A stretch of DNA of 5,800 nucleotides from a bacterium (GTDB lineage: Bacteria > Auribacterota > JABMQX01), in NCBI GenBank assembly GCA_013203085.1, contig JABMQX010000197.1, positions 1 through 5,800 of the forward strand, written 5' to 3'. The notes beneath the pieces are model-generated. The model saw only the letters and a program-made list of their open reading frames with translations. It ran no database searches and had not been told where the DNA came from. The position numbers and the translations under genes are program-made. This document shows, piece by piece, positions 1 to 5,800 of this stretch (the first letter of the stretch is position 1; each line of letters starts with the position of its first letter).

Positions 1-251
1 AGATCTTGCCACGGAGGAGAGAGTTCAGCCACTGAGCATCAACGTGCCCAGCGCGATTGTCCTTCCCAGCGTCCCAGTGTCGCGTTCTGCTGTGCCCATG
101 CCTTACGATTCCGTGGGAATGCGAACGATAAGCGAAAAAACGCGTGATTTTCCTCGCTACGCATGTTAGTTTCATTTAGACTGTGGGCGTGACTGCACGG
201 CACTCTGATGAGGGCCCATTGCAGAAATGCGGAACGCAGGAGTTTGATCAA

Positions 252-258
252 GGGGAGG
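252..258 (+). promoter_or_regulatory. Strong Shine-Dalgarno-like GGGGAGG before ATG 267
   Basis: GGGGAGG lies eight bases before an ATG at 267-269 that is in frame with the DUF3160 gene. It is the best ribosome-binding-site match in the leader and is better than anything just upstream of the preferred ATG at 504. If used, it adds 79 residues ahead of the signal peptide, which would normally interfere with export. It may therefore be a chance match, drive a leader peptide, or point to a misread base between 267 and 504. Confidence 0.3.
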
Positions 259-392
259 ATGAGCAGATGAACTCGCCACAGGAATCTGAAGCGTTCAGAC
301 ATGTTGTTGGGGAACATTTTGAGATGTCAATCGCCCCACTCGGTGCCGGTGAGTTAGAGAATGGCGTCCATAATCCCACGCAAGCTCGAGAT

Positions 393-412
393 CGCCTGTT
401 CACGAACAGGCG
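393..412. repeat. Perfect 9+9 bp inverted repeat with 2-base centre
   Basis: The arms CGCCTGTTC (393-401) and GAACAGGCG (404-412) are exact reverse complements separated by AC. With only two central bases, an RNA hairpin would have to open its innermost pairs, so a DNA dyad bound by a dimeric protein is as likely as an RNA structure. It sits 92 bases before the preferred start codon of the DUF3160 gene, a reasonable operator position. The symmetry is certain; the function is unknown. Confidence 0.6.
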
Positions 413-503
413 CACCCCAAGGTCGCCAGCCCCAAGGGCCTCCTTCTGCAGTAACTCTCACACTCGCTTCGGCGAGAAAAGGAAGTCCTCCTGTGGTCGA
501 GAT

Positions 504-3155
504 ATGGTGCTCCGGCACAGTCGTCTCGTTCCCGCTCTCTTCTTGTTCCTATTGCTTCGTGCCCCCATTGTCTTTTCCCAAGAAGCGTTGGAGTTGCGGA
601 TTGAAGCCAAAGGTTCTCAGCTTGAGCTCCGATGGCAGTCCGAGCTGGTACTGCCATCGGGAGCCAAGATATTTCCAGACTACGAAATCCAGAGAAGTCG
701 GGACCTCATAGCCTGGGAACGCATTGGCAACATAATCGGGGGCGGAACTGGCGTTTCCGGGGAAGTCTTGACATACACCTTCAACCCAGAAGGCAAGCAG
801 GCTTTTCTTCGTGTCTTCGGCAACCTCGGACAAGGTTTCGCCAAGCTAACCGGGGAAGGCGGGGCGGAGGTTTTCGGATATTCGTCGAGGTTCGCACAGG
901 AAATCGAACAAATAGGGCAGATTTCACCAGAAGAATTTGCGAACCGATATCAAACGCATGCCGACTACCTTCATCAAATCAGCTGGGATCCAACTACAGC
1001 TGCGTTTTGGGAGGCATTCAACACAGACCCGATAGCATACAACGAGAGCTTGAGTACCGGCGCGGGCGAGCCTCGCTCGTACGACTTCCGCCTTAATGAA
1101 GAAGAACTGGCGGTGTTCAAGAAGTGTGGTTTTGTCGTTAGTGAACGGCTTGGAGCGCCCACCTTCGCAGAGGTGTTTTACAGGCTCTATAACGACGACC
1201 TTCCGGTTTTTGTTTCAGCCGACGCCATCCTGCATGCCTGGCATCGCTCGTATCTGGCCATGCTGGAGGAACTCGAGGAAGTCTATCTCTCTGATGCCCT
1301 CGGCCAAATTCTCAGTTCAATGGCGGAGCGGATTCCTGATGCCTGGGATAACCATGGAGACGGAGTGTTATCAGAGAGCATTCTCGATGCAGACTACTTC
1401 CTCGCGGTCGGCCGTTCTCTGCTCGCAGGGAGCGCGGTGCCTACCTATCTGCGACAAGATCAGAGAGTCTCCCAAACTCTCGATGCGATCAGCCGCGAGC
1501 AACTGGAGGAATTTGAACTGTTTGGGCGGCGTCGCGTCGTGGACTTCTCCCAGTTCAAAGTCCGTGGCTATTATGAGGAAACTGAACGTCTCAGGCGCTA
1601 TTTCAAGGCAATGATGTGGAATGGGAGGATTGATTTGCGCGTGGCGGGGAATCCGAAAGAGGACTCCCCGCGAGAGCTCGGTGCGGCGATTGTCCTACAC
1701 GATCTTCTGGATAAGTCGGGCCGGTTCGACCTGTGGCTGGAGTTCGACGAGATACTCCAAGCTTTTGTAGGCTGGACCGATTCCATGACGTTTGCCCAAC
1801 TGTCTGACCTCCTGAGCGCGGCGGGTATTCATTCTCTTGCAGACGTGCATGGAATGGAGACTCTGGAAAGGCTGCAGTCGGAGATTGCGAAGGGTCAGAT
1901 AGGAGTTCAGAACATTCGGGGTCATTACTACAAATCCCCGTTTGGCCCAGGGCAGATAAGGCTGCCAAGGTCTTTCACTGTATTTGGACAGAAGTTCGTC
2001 TTAGATAGCTGGGCTTTTTCCAAGGTGGTGTTCGACGACATTATCTGGGATGAGGACGGTGTTCCCGGCGTGGAGGATAAAGTGTTGCGCCGTATTCCCA
2101 GTGCGTTGGATGCGGCATTTGCAGTTTTCGGTAACAATCAGGTTGTCCCAGAACTCGTATCTCGGATAACCGATCACGAGGGGCGGAAATTCCGTGATGG
2201 TCTCCCCTACCAACACAACCTGGCAGCAGTGCGGAATGTTGTCGATAGTCAAAAAGACAGTACTTGGAAAGACAACATCTACATGTGTTGGTTAGCAGCC
2301 CTGCGCGAGCTCTCTGGTCCAACGACCGGGGCGGAATATCCAGAGAGCATGCGAACCAGAGCCTGGGCGATGAAAACACTAAACACGCAACTGGCCTCAT
2401 GGACCCAACTTCGTCACGACACGATCCTCTACGCTAAGCAATCGTACACAGGTGGGCTGATCTGTTCTTATCCGGCTGGGTTCGTGGAACCCCGTCCACG
2501 GTTCTGGCAGCGCATCAAGGAAATGGCGCTACACGCTGCCGCTCTGATAGAAGGCGTAACATTCAACAGCACGGGTCAAGGAGCCAGTTTCGCCAGGTCT
2601 CAGGAGAGTCAGGTGGGCTTCCTGCAGCATTTCTCTGAAGTAGTAGGGACGCTTCAAGGGATTGCCGAGAAGGAACTTGTTCAAGAAAGTTTCACTCCCG
2701 AGGAGACGGCGTTTTTAGGGGATCTTATTGAGAGACAGCTGGATTATATCGGGCAGCGGCTTTACAGCGGCTGGTATCCCAGCATCTTCTACAGAAGGTC
2801 CTTTCGGGCTGATTCTCCCACGTTCCAAGGGCATGGGGCAGACAAATGGGACGCACTCGTCGTGGATGTGCACACTGATCCGCCTGACCTAATAGCGGGC
2901 GATCCAGGATGTGTCTTGCACGAAGGTGTGGGCAACCTTCATCTGCTGATGATAGCCGTTGATAATGGAGATGATCGAATGGTGTACGCCGGGCCCGTAT
3001 TGAGTCATTACGAATTTGAAGTCGCGGGCGTCTCGCGGATCGCGGACTCAGAGTGGAAAGATGACGTGGGAGCGAAGAATCTGCCCCCGAACCCAGATTG
3101 GACGGAAAGTTATCTGATTCCAGGTCCCTGCGACGTGCCCCCACGCTACAAGTAA
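504..3155 (+). CDS. Exported DUF3160 protein with N-terminal verrucomicrobial beta-sandwich module
   Basis: The 883-residue product from ATG 504 begins with a clear signal peptide: R4/R7, a hydrophobic core around 8-24, and a likely cut after V-F-S25. Residues about 28-106 form a fibronectin-like beta module (Y60-x-I-Q-R-S-x-D-L-x-x-W71, ending Q-A-F-L-R-V104) typical of verrucomicrobial exported proteins. A helical linker follows at about 115-180. The rest matches DUF3160: L228-Y-N-D-D-L-P-V-F, then D240-A-I-L-H244-A-W-H247, and near the end D788-V-H-T-D-P-P, G830-P-V-L-S-H-Y-E-F and R845-I-A-D-S-E-W-K. The family has no established activity; I infer an extracytoplasmic role. The C-terminal motifs are present, so the protein looks complete. 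ATG 504 was chosen because it places the signal peptide at the N terminus, but it lacks a good Shine-Dalgarno site; the alternative ATG 267 has one. The codon after ATG 504 is GTG. Family assignment is fairly sure; function is unknown. Confidence 0.85.
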   Translation: MVLRHSRLVPALFLFLLLRAPIVFSQEALELRIEAKGSQLELRWQSELVLPSGAKIFPDYEIQRSRDLIAWERIGNIIGGGTGVSGEVLTYTFNPEGKQAFLRVFGNLGQGFAKLTGEGGAEVFGYSSRFAQEIEQIGQISPEEFANRYQTHADYLHQISWDPTTAAFWEAFNTDPIAYNESLSTGAGEPRSYDFRLNEEELAVFKKCGFVVSERLGAPTFAEVFYRLYNDDLPVFVSADAILHAWHRSYLAMLEELEEVYLSDALGQILSSMAERIPDAWDNHGDGVLSESILDADYFLAVGRSLLAGSAVPTYLRQDQRVSQTLDAISREQLEEFELFGRRRVVDFSQFKVRGYYEETERLRRYFKAMMWNGRIDLRVAGNPKEDSPRELGAAIVLHDLLDKSGRFDLWLEFDEILQAFVGWTDSMTFAQLSDLLSAAGIHSLADVHGMETLERLQSEIAKGQIGVQNIRGHYYKSPFGPGQIRLPRSFTVFGQKFVLDSWAFSKVVFDDIIWDEDGVPGVEDKVLRRIPSALDAAFAVFGNNQVVPELVSRITDHEGRKFRDGLPYQHNLAAVRNVVDSQKDSTWKDNIYMCWLAALRELSGPTTGAEYPESMRTRAWAMKTLNTQLASWTQLRHDTILYAKQSYTGGLICSYPAGFVEPRPRFWQRIKEMALHAAALIEGVTFNSTGQGASFARSQESQVGFLQHFSEVVGTLQGIAEKELVQESFTPEETAFLGDLIERQLDYIGQRLYSGWYPSIFYRRSFRADSPTFQGHGADKWDALVVDVHTDPPDLIAGDPGCVLHEGVGNLHLLMIAVDNGDDRMVYAGPVLSHYEFEVAGVSRIADSEWKDDVGAKNLPPNPDWTESYLIPGPCDVPPRYK

Positions 3156-3544
3156 TCTGGTGAGAAAATCGCAGAAGCCAACTTTGTGATGCATGCGGTT
3201 AAGGTGCCCACCCTAATCAGTCTCCCCGCCTCAGTTCTCTGAGGCCTAAGGTCTCAATCGCCTTGCGCCAGCGCGCGTCACCTTTTCCCGATGCTCTCCA
3301 TGACCAGGTCAACGGCACACCGTCCACAGTGGGGCCTTTGCGTCTATCGCGCCGATTAAATGCGTTTTTGGCCGAAAACGGAGCGATGCACAGGTTATTC
3401 AGCGGAGCGATACCGGAGACGACTCGCTTCTCGCTTTTTCATATAAAGTTCGGTAGACTCGGACAGCATTGTTTTGAGACTGGACTCAACGTAATTCTTC
3501 TGGGTGGCAGGCGATTGAAGGATTTCCGAGAGAGTGGCAATTTT
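3156..3544. other. Intergenic gap between the two genes
   Basis: I see no convincing gene here. The frame of the downstream gene happens to be open from a TTG at 3263, but the peptide it gives (93 residues before 3545) has no family resemblance and would bury the downstream signal peptide. A TATAAA at 3442-3447 could be a -10 element, but I see no matching -35 box at the usual distance. CGGAGCGAT occurs twice in direct orientation (3379-3387 and 3403-3411, 24 bases apart). A hairpin at 3228-3245 may end the upstream transcript. The gap suggests that the second gene has its own promoter rather than being tightly co-transcribed. Confidence 0.5.
3228..3245 (+). terminator. 7-bp hairpin after the DUF3160 gene, possible terminator without T-run
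   Basis: GCCTCAG (3228-3234) and CTGAGGC (3239-3245) pair perfectly around a TTCT loop, 72 bases after the stop codon. No run of T follows (the next bases are CTAAGGTCTC), so it is not a standard intrinsic terminator. It could be a weak terminator, an RNA 3'-end stabiliser, or chance. Confidence 0.3.
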
Positions 3545-5164
3545 TTGGCTTGCCGGTTCCGACGTCAAGCGAGCGTTGGAAGAAAGGGGGAAAACACGAG
3601 AAGTAGGGTAAGAGTTACAGCCTCGGTACTGTTCGCAGTGTTGTTCCAGATCTACTTGATTCAGACAGCAGATGGTCAAGCAGAATTGCCTGTCTCGCTG
3701 ACAGTAGTCTTCCCAGAGGGTTCTGCCGGTCCCGTTCCAGTGACCGTTGGTGTGCCGTTGACAGCTCAAGCTCCTTCGTCGGACAAGCTTACTGTACTGA
3801 CCACCTCGGGACCAATTCCGACGCAGATCCGCGAGGTGGTGGTACTCGGACAGGATCGACAGATGACGTGGTATCTGGTGGACTTCCAGGCGGAGCCAGG
3901 CGGCGCGTATTCTCTCGGCGAGGGCACCGCGCCGTTGCCGTCACCCCGGGTGACAGTCGCCGGGTTGCCGGGCGGGGGCGTTGCCGTGGACACAGGAGCT
4001 GGACATTGGGAGATTCCGGCCGCCAGCGACCTCCTCGGAAGGGTGACCGGGGCGACCGGGGAGACCTTATTGACAGGCGGCAGCTGGGGCGAGAGCAGCG
4101 TGCCCGCCGACCTGGAAGTTGTGGACGAAGGCCCTTTGAGGGCAATGGTCCGGGTGCGCGCTCGAGAAGCCGTTTGTGGTCTCGACCTGGCTGCACGACT
4201 CCACTTCTATGCCGGCCTTCCCTGCGCGAGGATGCGCATCACACTGACCAACAACCGGCGCGCCCTGACCTGGGCTGAGGCACCCGATGCTGACAATGGC
4301 GAATGCAGTTGGCCGGAACCCAGCCAACCTGTCTGCAACGGTCTTTTAAGCCCGAACCGCGTCGAGGTTGAGGACATCACATGGGTATTGAGCCTTGCCA
4401 ACCCGCCTTCTGAACCTGACGAAGTGCTTTATCAAGATTCAAGTGGGACCGATCGCTGGAATTACTACGCTGACCTGCGGGCGACTTTGGGCCTGCAGCA
4501 GGTCCCCCGCATGCAGGGCGGCGCCACATTTCGCGGCTTTCGTCACACGCGAGGCGGCCAGTTGACAGCTGAGGGGGATATCGCTGACGGCACAATGGCG
4601 GGGGGCGGCGTGCGGCTTGACGTGCCGTGGTTCCGCGAGCTGTTCCCCAAGGCTCTGAGGAGGCGAGGTGGCAGTCTGGAGTTTGGAATCTTTCCCGAGG
4701 AATTCTCCACCGTGCATCGCCTGCGAGCGGGCGAGCAGAAGACGCACGATGTCTGGATCAGCCTCGATCCGGCCGTGAGGCCGGCGTCGCCGGTGTACGC
4801 TGCGCCGGACCTTGACTGGTTGCGAGCCACGCACGCTCTCGGTTACATCGGGCCGCGTCTGGAAGGGAGATTCCAGGATTACGAGGAATATCTTGACGCT
4901 CAACTTGATGATACTCAGCACACCCGGGACGACTGCAACAACGACCTGAGCGAATGTGCCACGAGCATCCTCGATGCCCGCAGGCGGTGGGATTACTTCG
5001 GCTGGACTGACTTCGGTGACGTGCCGACTGACTTCGAGAACTCCCGCAGCCCATACAACCTGAAATACGATATGAACCTCGGGTTTCTATACCAGGCACT
5101 GCGGACGGGAGATGCCGACTGGTGGGATTGGCGCATGCGGCGAACGTCCATTTTGCGGACATAG
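3545..5164 (+). CDS. PcRGLX/YetA-like exo-rhamnogalacturonan lyase family protein, 5' part (frameshifted)
   Basis: Frame 2 encodes the front of an exported protein resembling PcRGLX/YetA (PL26-type rhamnogalacturonan lyases, which cleave the pectin backbone by elimination). Counting from TTG 3545: a basic N-region, a hydrophobic core at 25-39, and a likely cut after A-D-G44. A RIFT-barrel-like domain spans about 48-127 (G-P-V-P-V-T-V-G-V-P-L, P-I-P-T-Q-I, W-Y-L-V-D-F-Q-A), followed by a beta-sandwich to about 415. The toroid starts near 420, with F-G-W-T-D-F-G-D and Y-N-L-K-Y-D-M-N-L-G. Cysteine pairs C254/C264 and C464/C471 suit an exported protein. The homologous-looking sequence ends at the W encoded by 5129-5131; the last ten residues before TAG are out-of-frame noise. 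The start is uncertain. No ATG, GTG or TTG lies close before the hydrophobic core; TTG 3545 is the nearest usable codon, with a weak GAGAGAG at 3528-3534. The open frame reaches back to TTG 3263. Family call is moderate; substrate is inferred. Confidence 0.65.
   Translation: MACRFRRQASVGRKGENTRSRVRVTASVLFAVLFQIYLIQTADGQAELPVSLTVVFPEGSAGPVPVTVGVPLTAQAPSSDKLTVLTTSGPIPTQIREVVVLGQDRQMTWYLVDFQAEPGGAYSLGEGTAPLPSPRVTVAGLPGGGVAVDTGAGHWEIPAASDLLGRVTGATGETLLTGGSWGESSVPADLEVVDEGPLRAMVRVRAREAVCGLDLAARLHFYAGLPCARMRITLTNNRRALTWAEAPDADNGECSWPEPSQPVCNGLLSPNRVEVEDITWVLSLANPPSEPDEVLYQDSSGTDRWNYYADLRATLGLQQVPRMQGGATFRGFRHTRGGQLTAEGDIADGTMAGGGVRLDVPWFRELFPKALRRRGGSLEFGIFPEEFSTVHRLRAGEQKTHDVWISLDPAVRPASPVYAAPDLDWLRATHALGYIGPRLEGRFQDYEEYLDAQLDDTQHTRDDCNNDLSECATSILDARRRWDYFGWTDFGDVPTDFENSRSPYNLKYDMNLGFLYQALRTGDADWWDWRMRRTSILRT
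4769..4793. repeat. Two overlapping GC-only dyads inside the lyase gene
   Basis: CCGGCC (4769-4774) pairs with GGCCGG (4779-4784) around GTGA, a GNRA-type tetraloop. The second arm overlaps a further dyad, CCGGCG (4781-4786) with CGCCGG (4788-4793). The first is a strong potential RNA hairpin within coding sequence, at the linker between the predicted beta-sandwich and the toroid (around D-P-A-V-R-P-A-S-P). High G+C makes such dyads likelier by chance. Confidence 0.45.
5129..5133 (+). other. Apparent 1-base deletion (frameshift site)
   Basis: Reading TGG-CGC here in frame 2 leads to a stop at 5162. Adding one G (TGG-GCG-CAT) joins W-W-D-W directly to A-H-A-A-N-V-H-F-A-D-I-D-I-F-H-T in frame 1, which then stays open to base 5800. 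The exact base cannot be fixed from one sequence, but the shift must lie between the last good frame-2 residues (through about 5131) and the first good frame-1 residues (from about 5134). Confidence 0.75.
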
Positions 5165-5800
5165 ACATCTTCCATACGCGCAAGCGCGCATATGATGTGG
5201 ATCGCTACTGGTGGGAAGGTGGGTCCTGGGGACACAGTTACCATAACGAGCAGGGATTGACCAATCCCCATCGCAACTGTGGGCAGCCGGCACCGGACAC
5301 GTACTGGGGAGCGAGCGGCATGGTGGCCTGGACCCTGGTGACAGGTGACGATGTTGTGCGCGAGGCAGCTCTTGAATTGGCCGACAACACCCTCTGGCGG
5401 GCACGGAACACGACCGACACCGAATGCGCCCGCACCGCCTGGGGCGGTGGCAATGGGGAGGGATATATGCTCTGGTGGGAAGAGCATCCGCCCGCGCGGC
5501 CCGTGGCTAACACCCAGCGCATCCTGGCTTGGGCGTGGCGGCTAACCGGCGATCAAGCCTACCTGGACGGCGCCGCAGGCGCAGCCCGCTGGTATCAATG
5601 CGAGAGCGACCGCTTCGGGGGGGCCAGTTGGCCGGAGGCGCTCCTTGCCCGCAGCATGGCCGAGTACATCATTGCGGCGCGGGATGCAGGAATTGATGTT
5701 GACCCTGCGGCAGAACCGGGCTTGACGAGTCTTTTGCAGGCTATGGCGAGCCCGAACAATCTCACTCGCGACGGCGACCGCGCGTGGTTCAGCAGCTACA
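5131..5800 (+). CDS. PcRGLX/YetA-like lyase family protein, 3' part in shifted frame (partial, runs off window)
   Basis: Frame 1 is open from 5131 to the right edge (223 codons) and continues the alpha/alpha toroid domain of the preceding fragment. Visible motifs are D-I-D-I-F-H-T (5158-5178), G-G-S-W-G-H-S-Y-H-N-E-Q (5218-5253), an aromatic-rich W-G-G-G-N-G-E-G-Y-M-L-W-W segment (about 5440-5478) and helical repeats such as N-T-Q-R-I-L-A-W-A-W-R-L-T-G-D, as expected of a toroid that binds sugar chains. The histidines of the second motif are candidates for substrate binding or catalysis, but I cannot assign a catalytic residue. It has no start of its own near the break (first in-frame ATG is at 5320, inside the domain), so it is the rest of the split gene rather than a separate one. 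Joined, the two parts give about 752 residues and are still unfinished, in keeping with YetA-type proteins of roughly 850. Confidence 0.7.

Larger units (their letters stand above)
1..503. other. Leader/intergenic region upstream of the DUF3160 gene
   Basis: I recognise no gene here. Frame 2 is open from the left edge to a TAG at 167-169. Its 55 codons favour G or C at the third position at first, so it could be the tail of an upstream gene, but the peptide matches no family I know. From 183 the frame of the downstream gene is open without a stop, so a longer version of that protein is formally possible. The predicted peptide between 183 and 503 is rich in R, S, P and H, has no domain signature, and would place a signal peptide about 80-107 residues inside the protein. 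I therefore treat it as untranslated or leader sequence. It also holds a small dyad at 108-120 (ATTCC-GTG-GGAAT), the Shine-Dalgarno-like site at 252-258 and the inverted repeat at 393-412. No convincing -35/-10 pair was found by eye. Confidence 0.5.

Noticed and set aside
2..169. Frame-2 open stretch at the left edge, possibly the end of an upstream gene.
   Set aside because: Only 55 residues, no recognisable domain, and only a modest third-position bias; too weak to list as a gene without sequence to the left.
238..255. GGAGTTTGATCA resembles the conserved 5' end of 16S rRNA.
   Set aside because: The match ends after GAGTTTGATCA; no downstream 16S rRNA sequence follows and the region is open in the coding frame, so it is chance.
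2725..3144. Long minus-strand open frame opposite the end of the DUF3160 gene, and similar antisense frames elsewhere.
   Set aside because: They lie opposite well-supported coding sequence, are rich in R, S and P as expected of shadow frames, and show no domain.
3442..3447. TATAAA as a -10 promoter element for the lyase gene.
   Set aside because: No recognisable -35 box at 16-18 bases upstream; kept only as a remark in the gap description.
3263..3544. Extension of the lyase gene back to a TTG at 3263.
   Set aside because: The 93 residues show no family resemblance and would place the signal peptide about 118 residues into the protein.
4045..4061. Tandem GACCGGGG-C-GACCGGGG repeat.
   Set aside because: Only two copies of about nine bases coding T-G-A-T-G; ordinary in G+C-rich coding sequence.
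5140..5165. Programmed -1 ribosomal frameshifting using the ATTTTG run at 5150-5155.
   Set aside because: The run does not fit the X-XXY-YYZ pattern in the upstream frame, and homologous-looking protein already switches frame before it, near 5131.

Overview
The window most resembles a chromosomal segment from a member of the Verrucomicrobiota, perhaps the Limisphaerales/Pedosphaera side, although this is inference. Both genes are on the + strand and look like exported proteins. The first carries, behind its signal peptide, a beta-sandwich module with the signature 'Y-x-I-Q-R-S-x-D-L-x-x-W ... Q-A-F-L-R-V' that is common in verrucomicrobial secreted proteins. It is fused to a large DUF3160 domain.

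Layout: bases 1-503 are leader or intergenic sequence. This stretch has a strong Shine-Dalgarno-like site (252-258) in front of an in-frame ATG (267) and a perfect 9+9 bp inverted repeat (393-412). Bases 504-3155 encode an 883-residue exported DUF3160 protein. Bases 3156-3544 are a gap with one hairpin and no convincing gene. From about 3545 to the right edge lies a gene whose product resembles the PcRGLX/YetA exo-rhamnogalacturonan lyase-like family (PL26 type), with a RIFT-barrel domain, a beta-sandwich and an alpha/alpha toroid. As written it is broken: frame 2 stops at 5162-5164, while clear homologous-looking protein continues in frame 1 from about 5131 to the window end. One missing base, most simply a G in the TGG(G)CGC at 5129-5133, explains this. 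The same gene also lacks a normal start codon where its signal peptide should begin.

The second gene suggests extracellular or periplasmic pectin (rhamnogalacturonan) breakdown. The DUF3160 neighbour has no known biochemical role, and co-orientation across a gap of nearly 400 bases is only weak evidence that the two work together. The second gene is visibly richer in G+C than the first. I see no tRNA, rRNA, CRISPR array, transposase or phage gene. The most useful observations are the frameshifted, start-less lyase gene and the uncertain start and leader structure of the DUF3160 gene. I did not find a clearly new multi-gene system.
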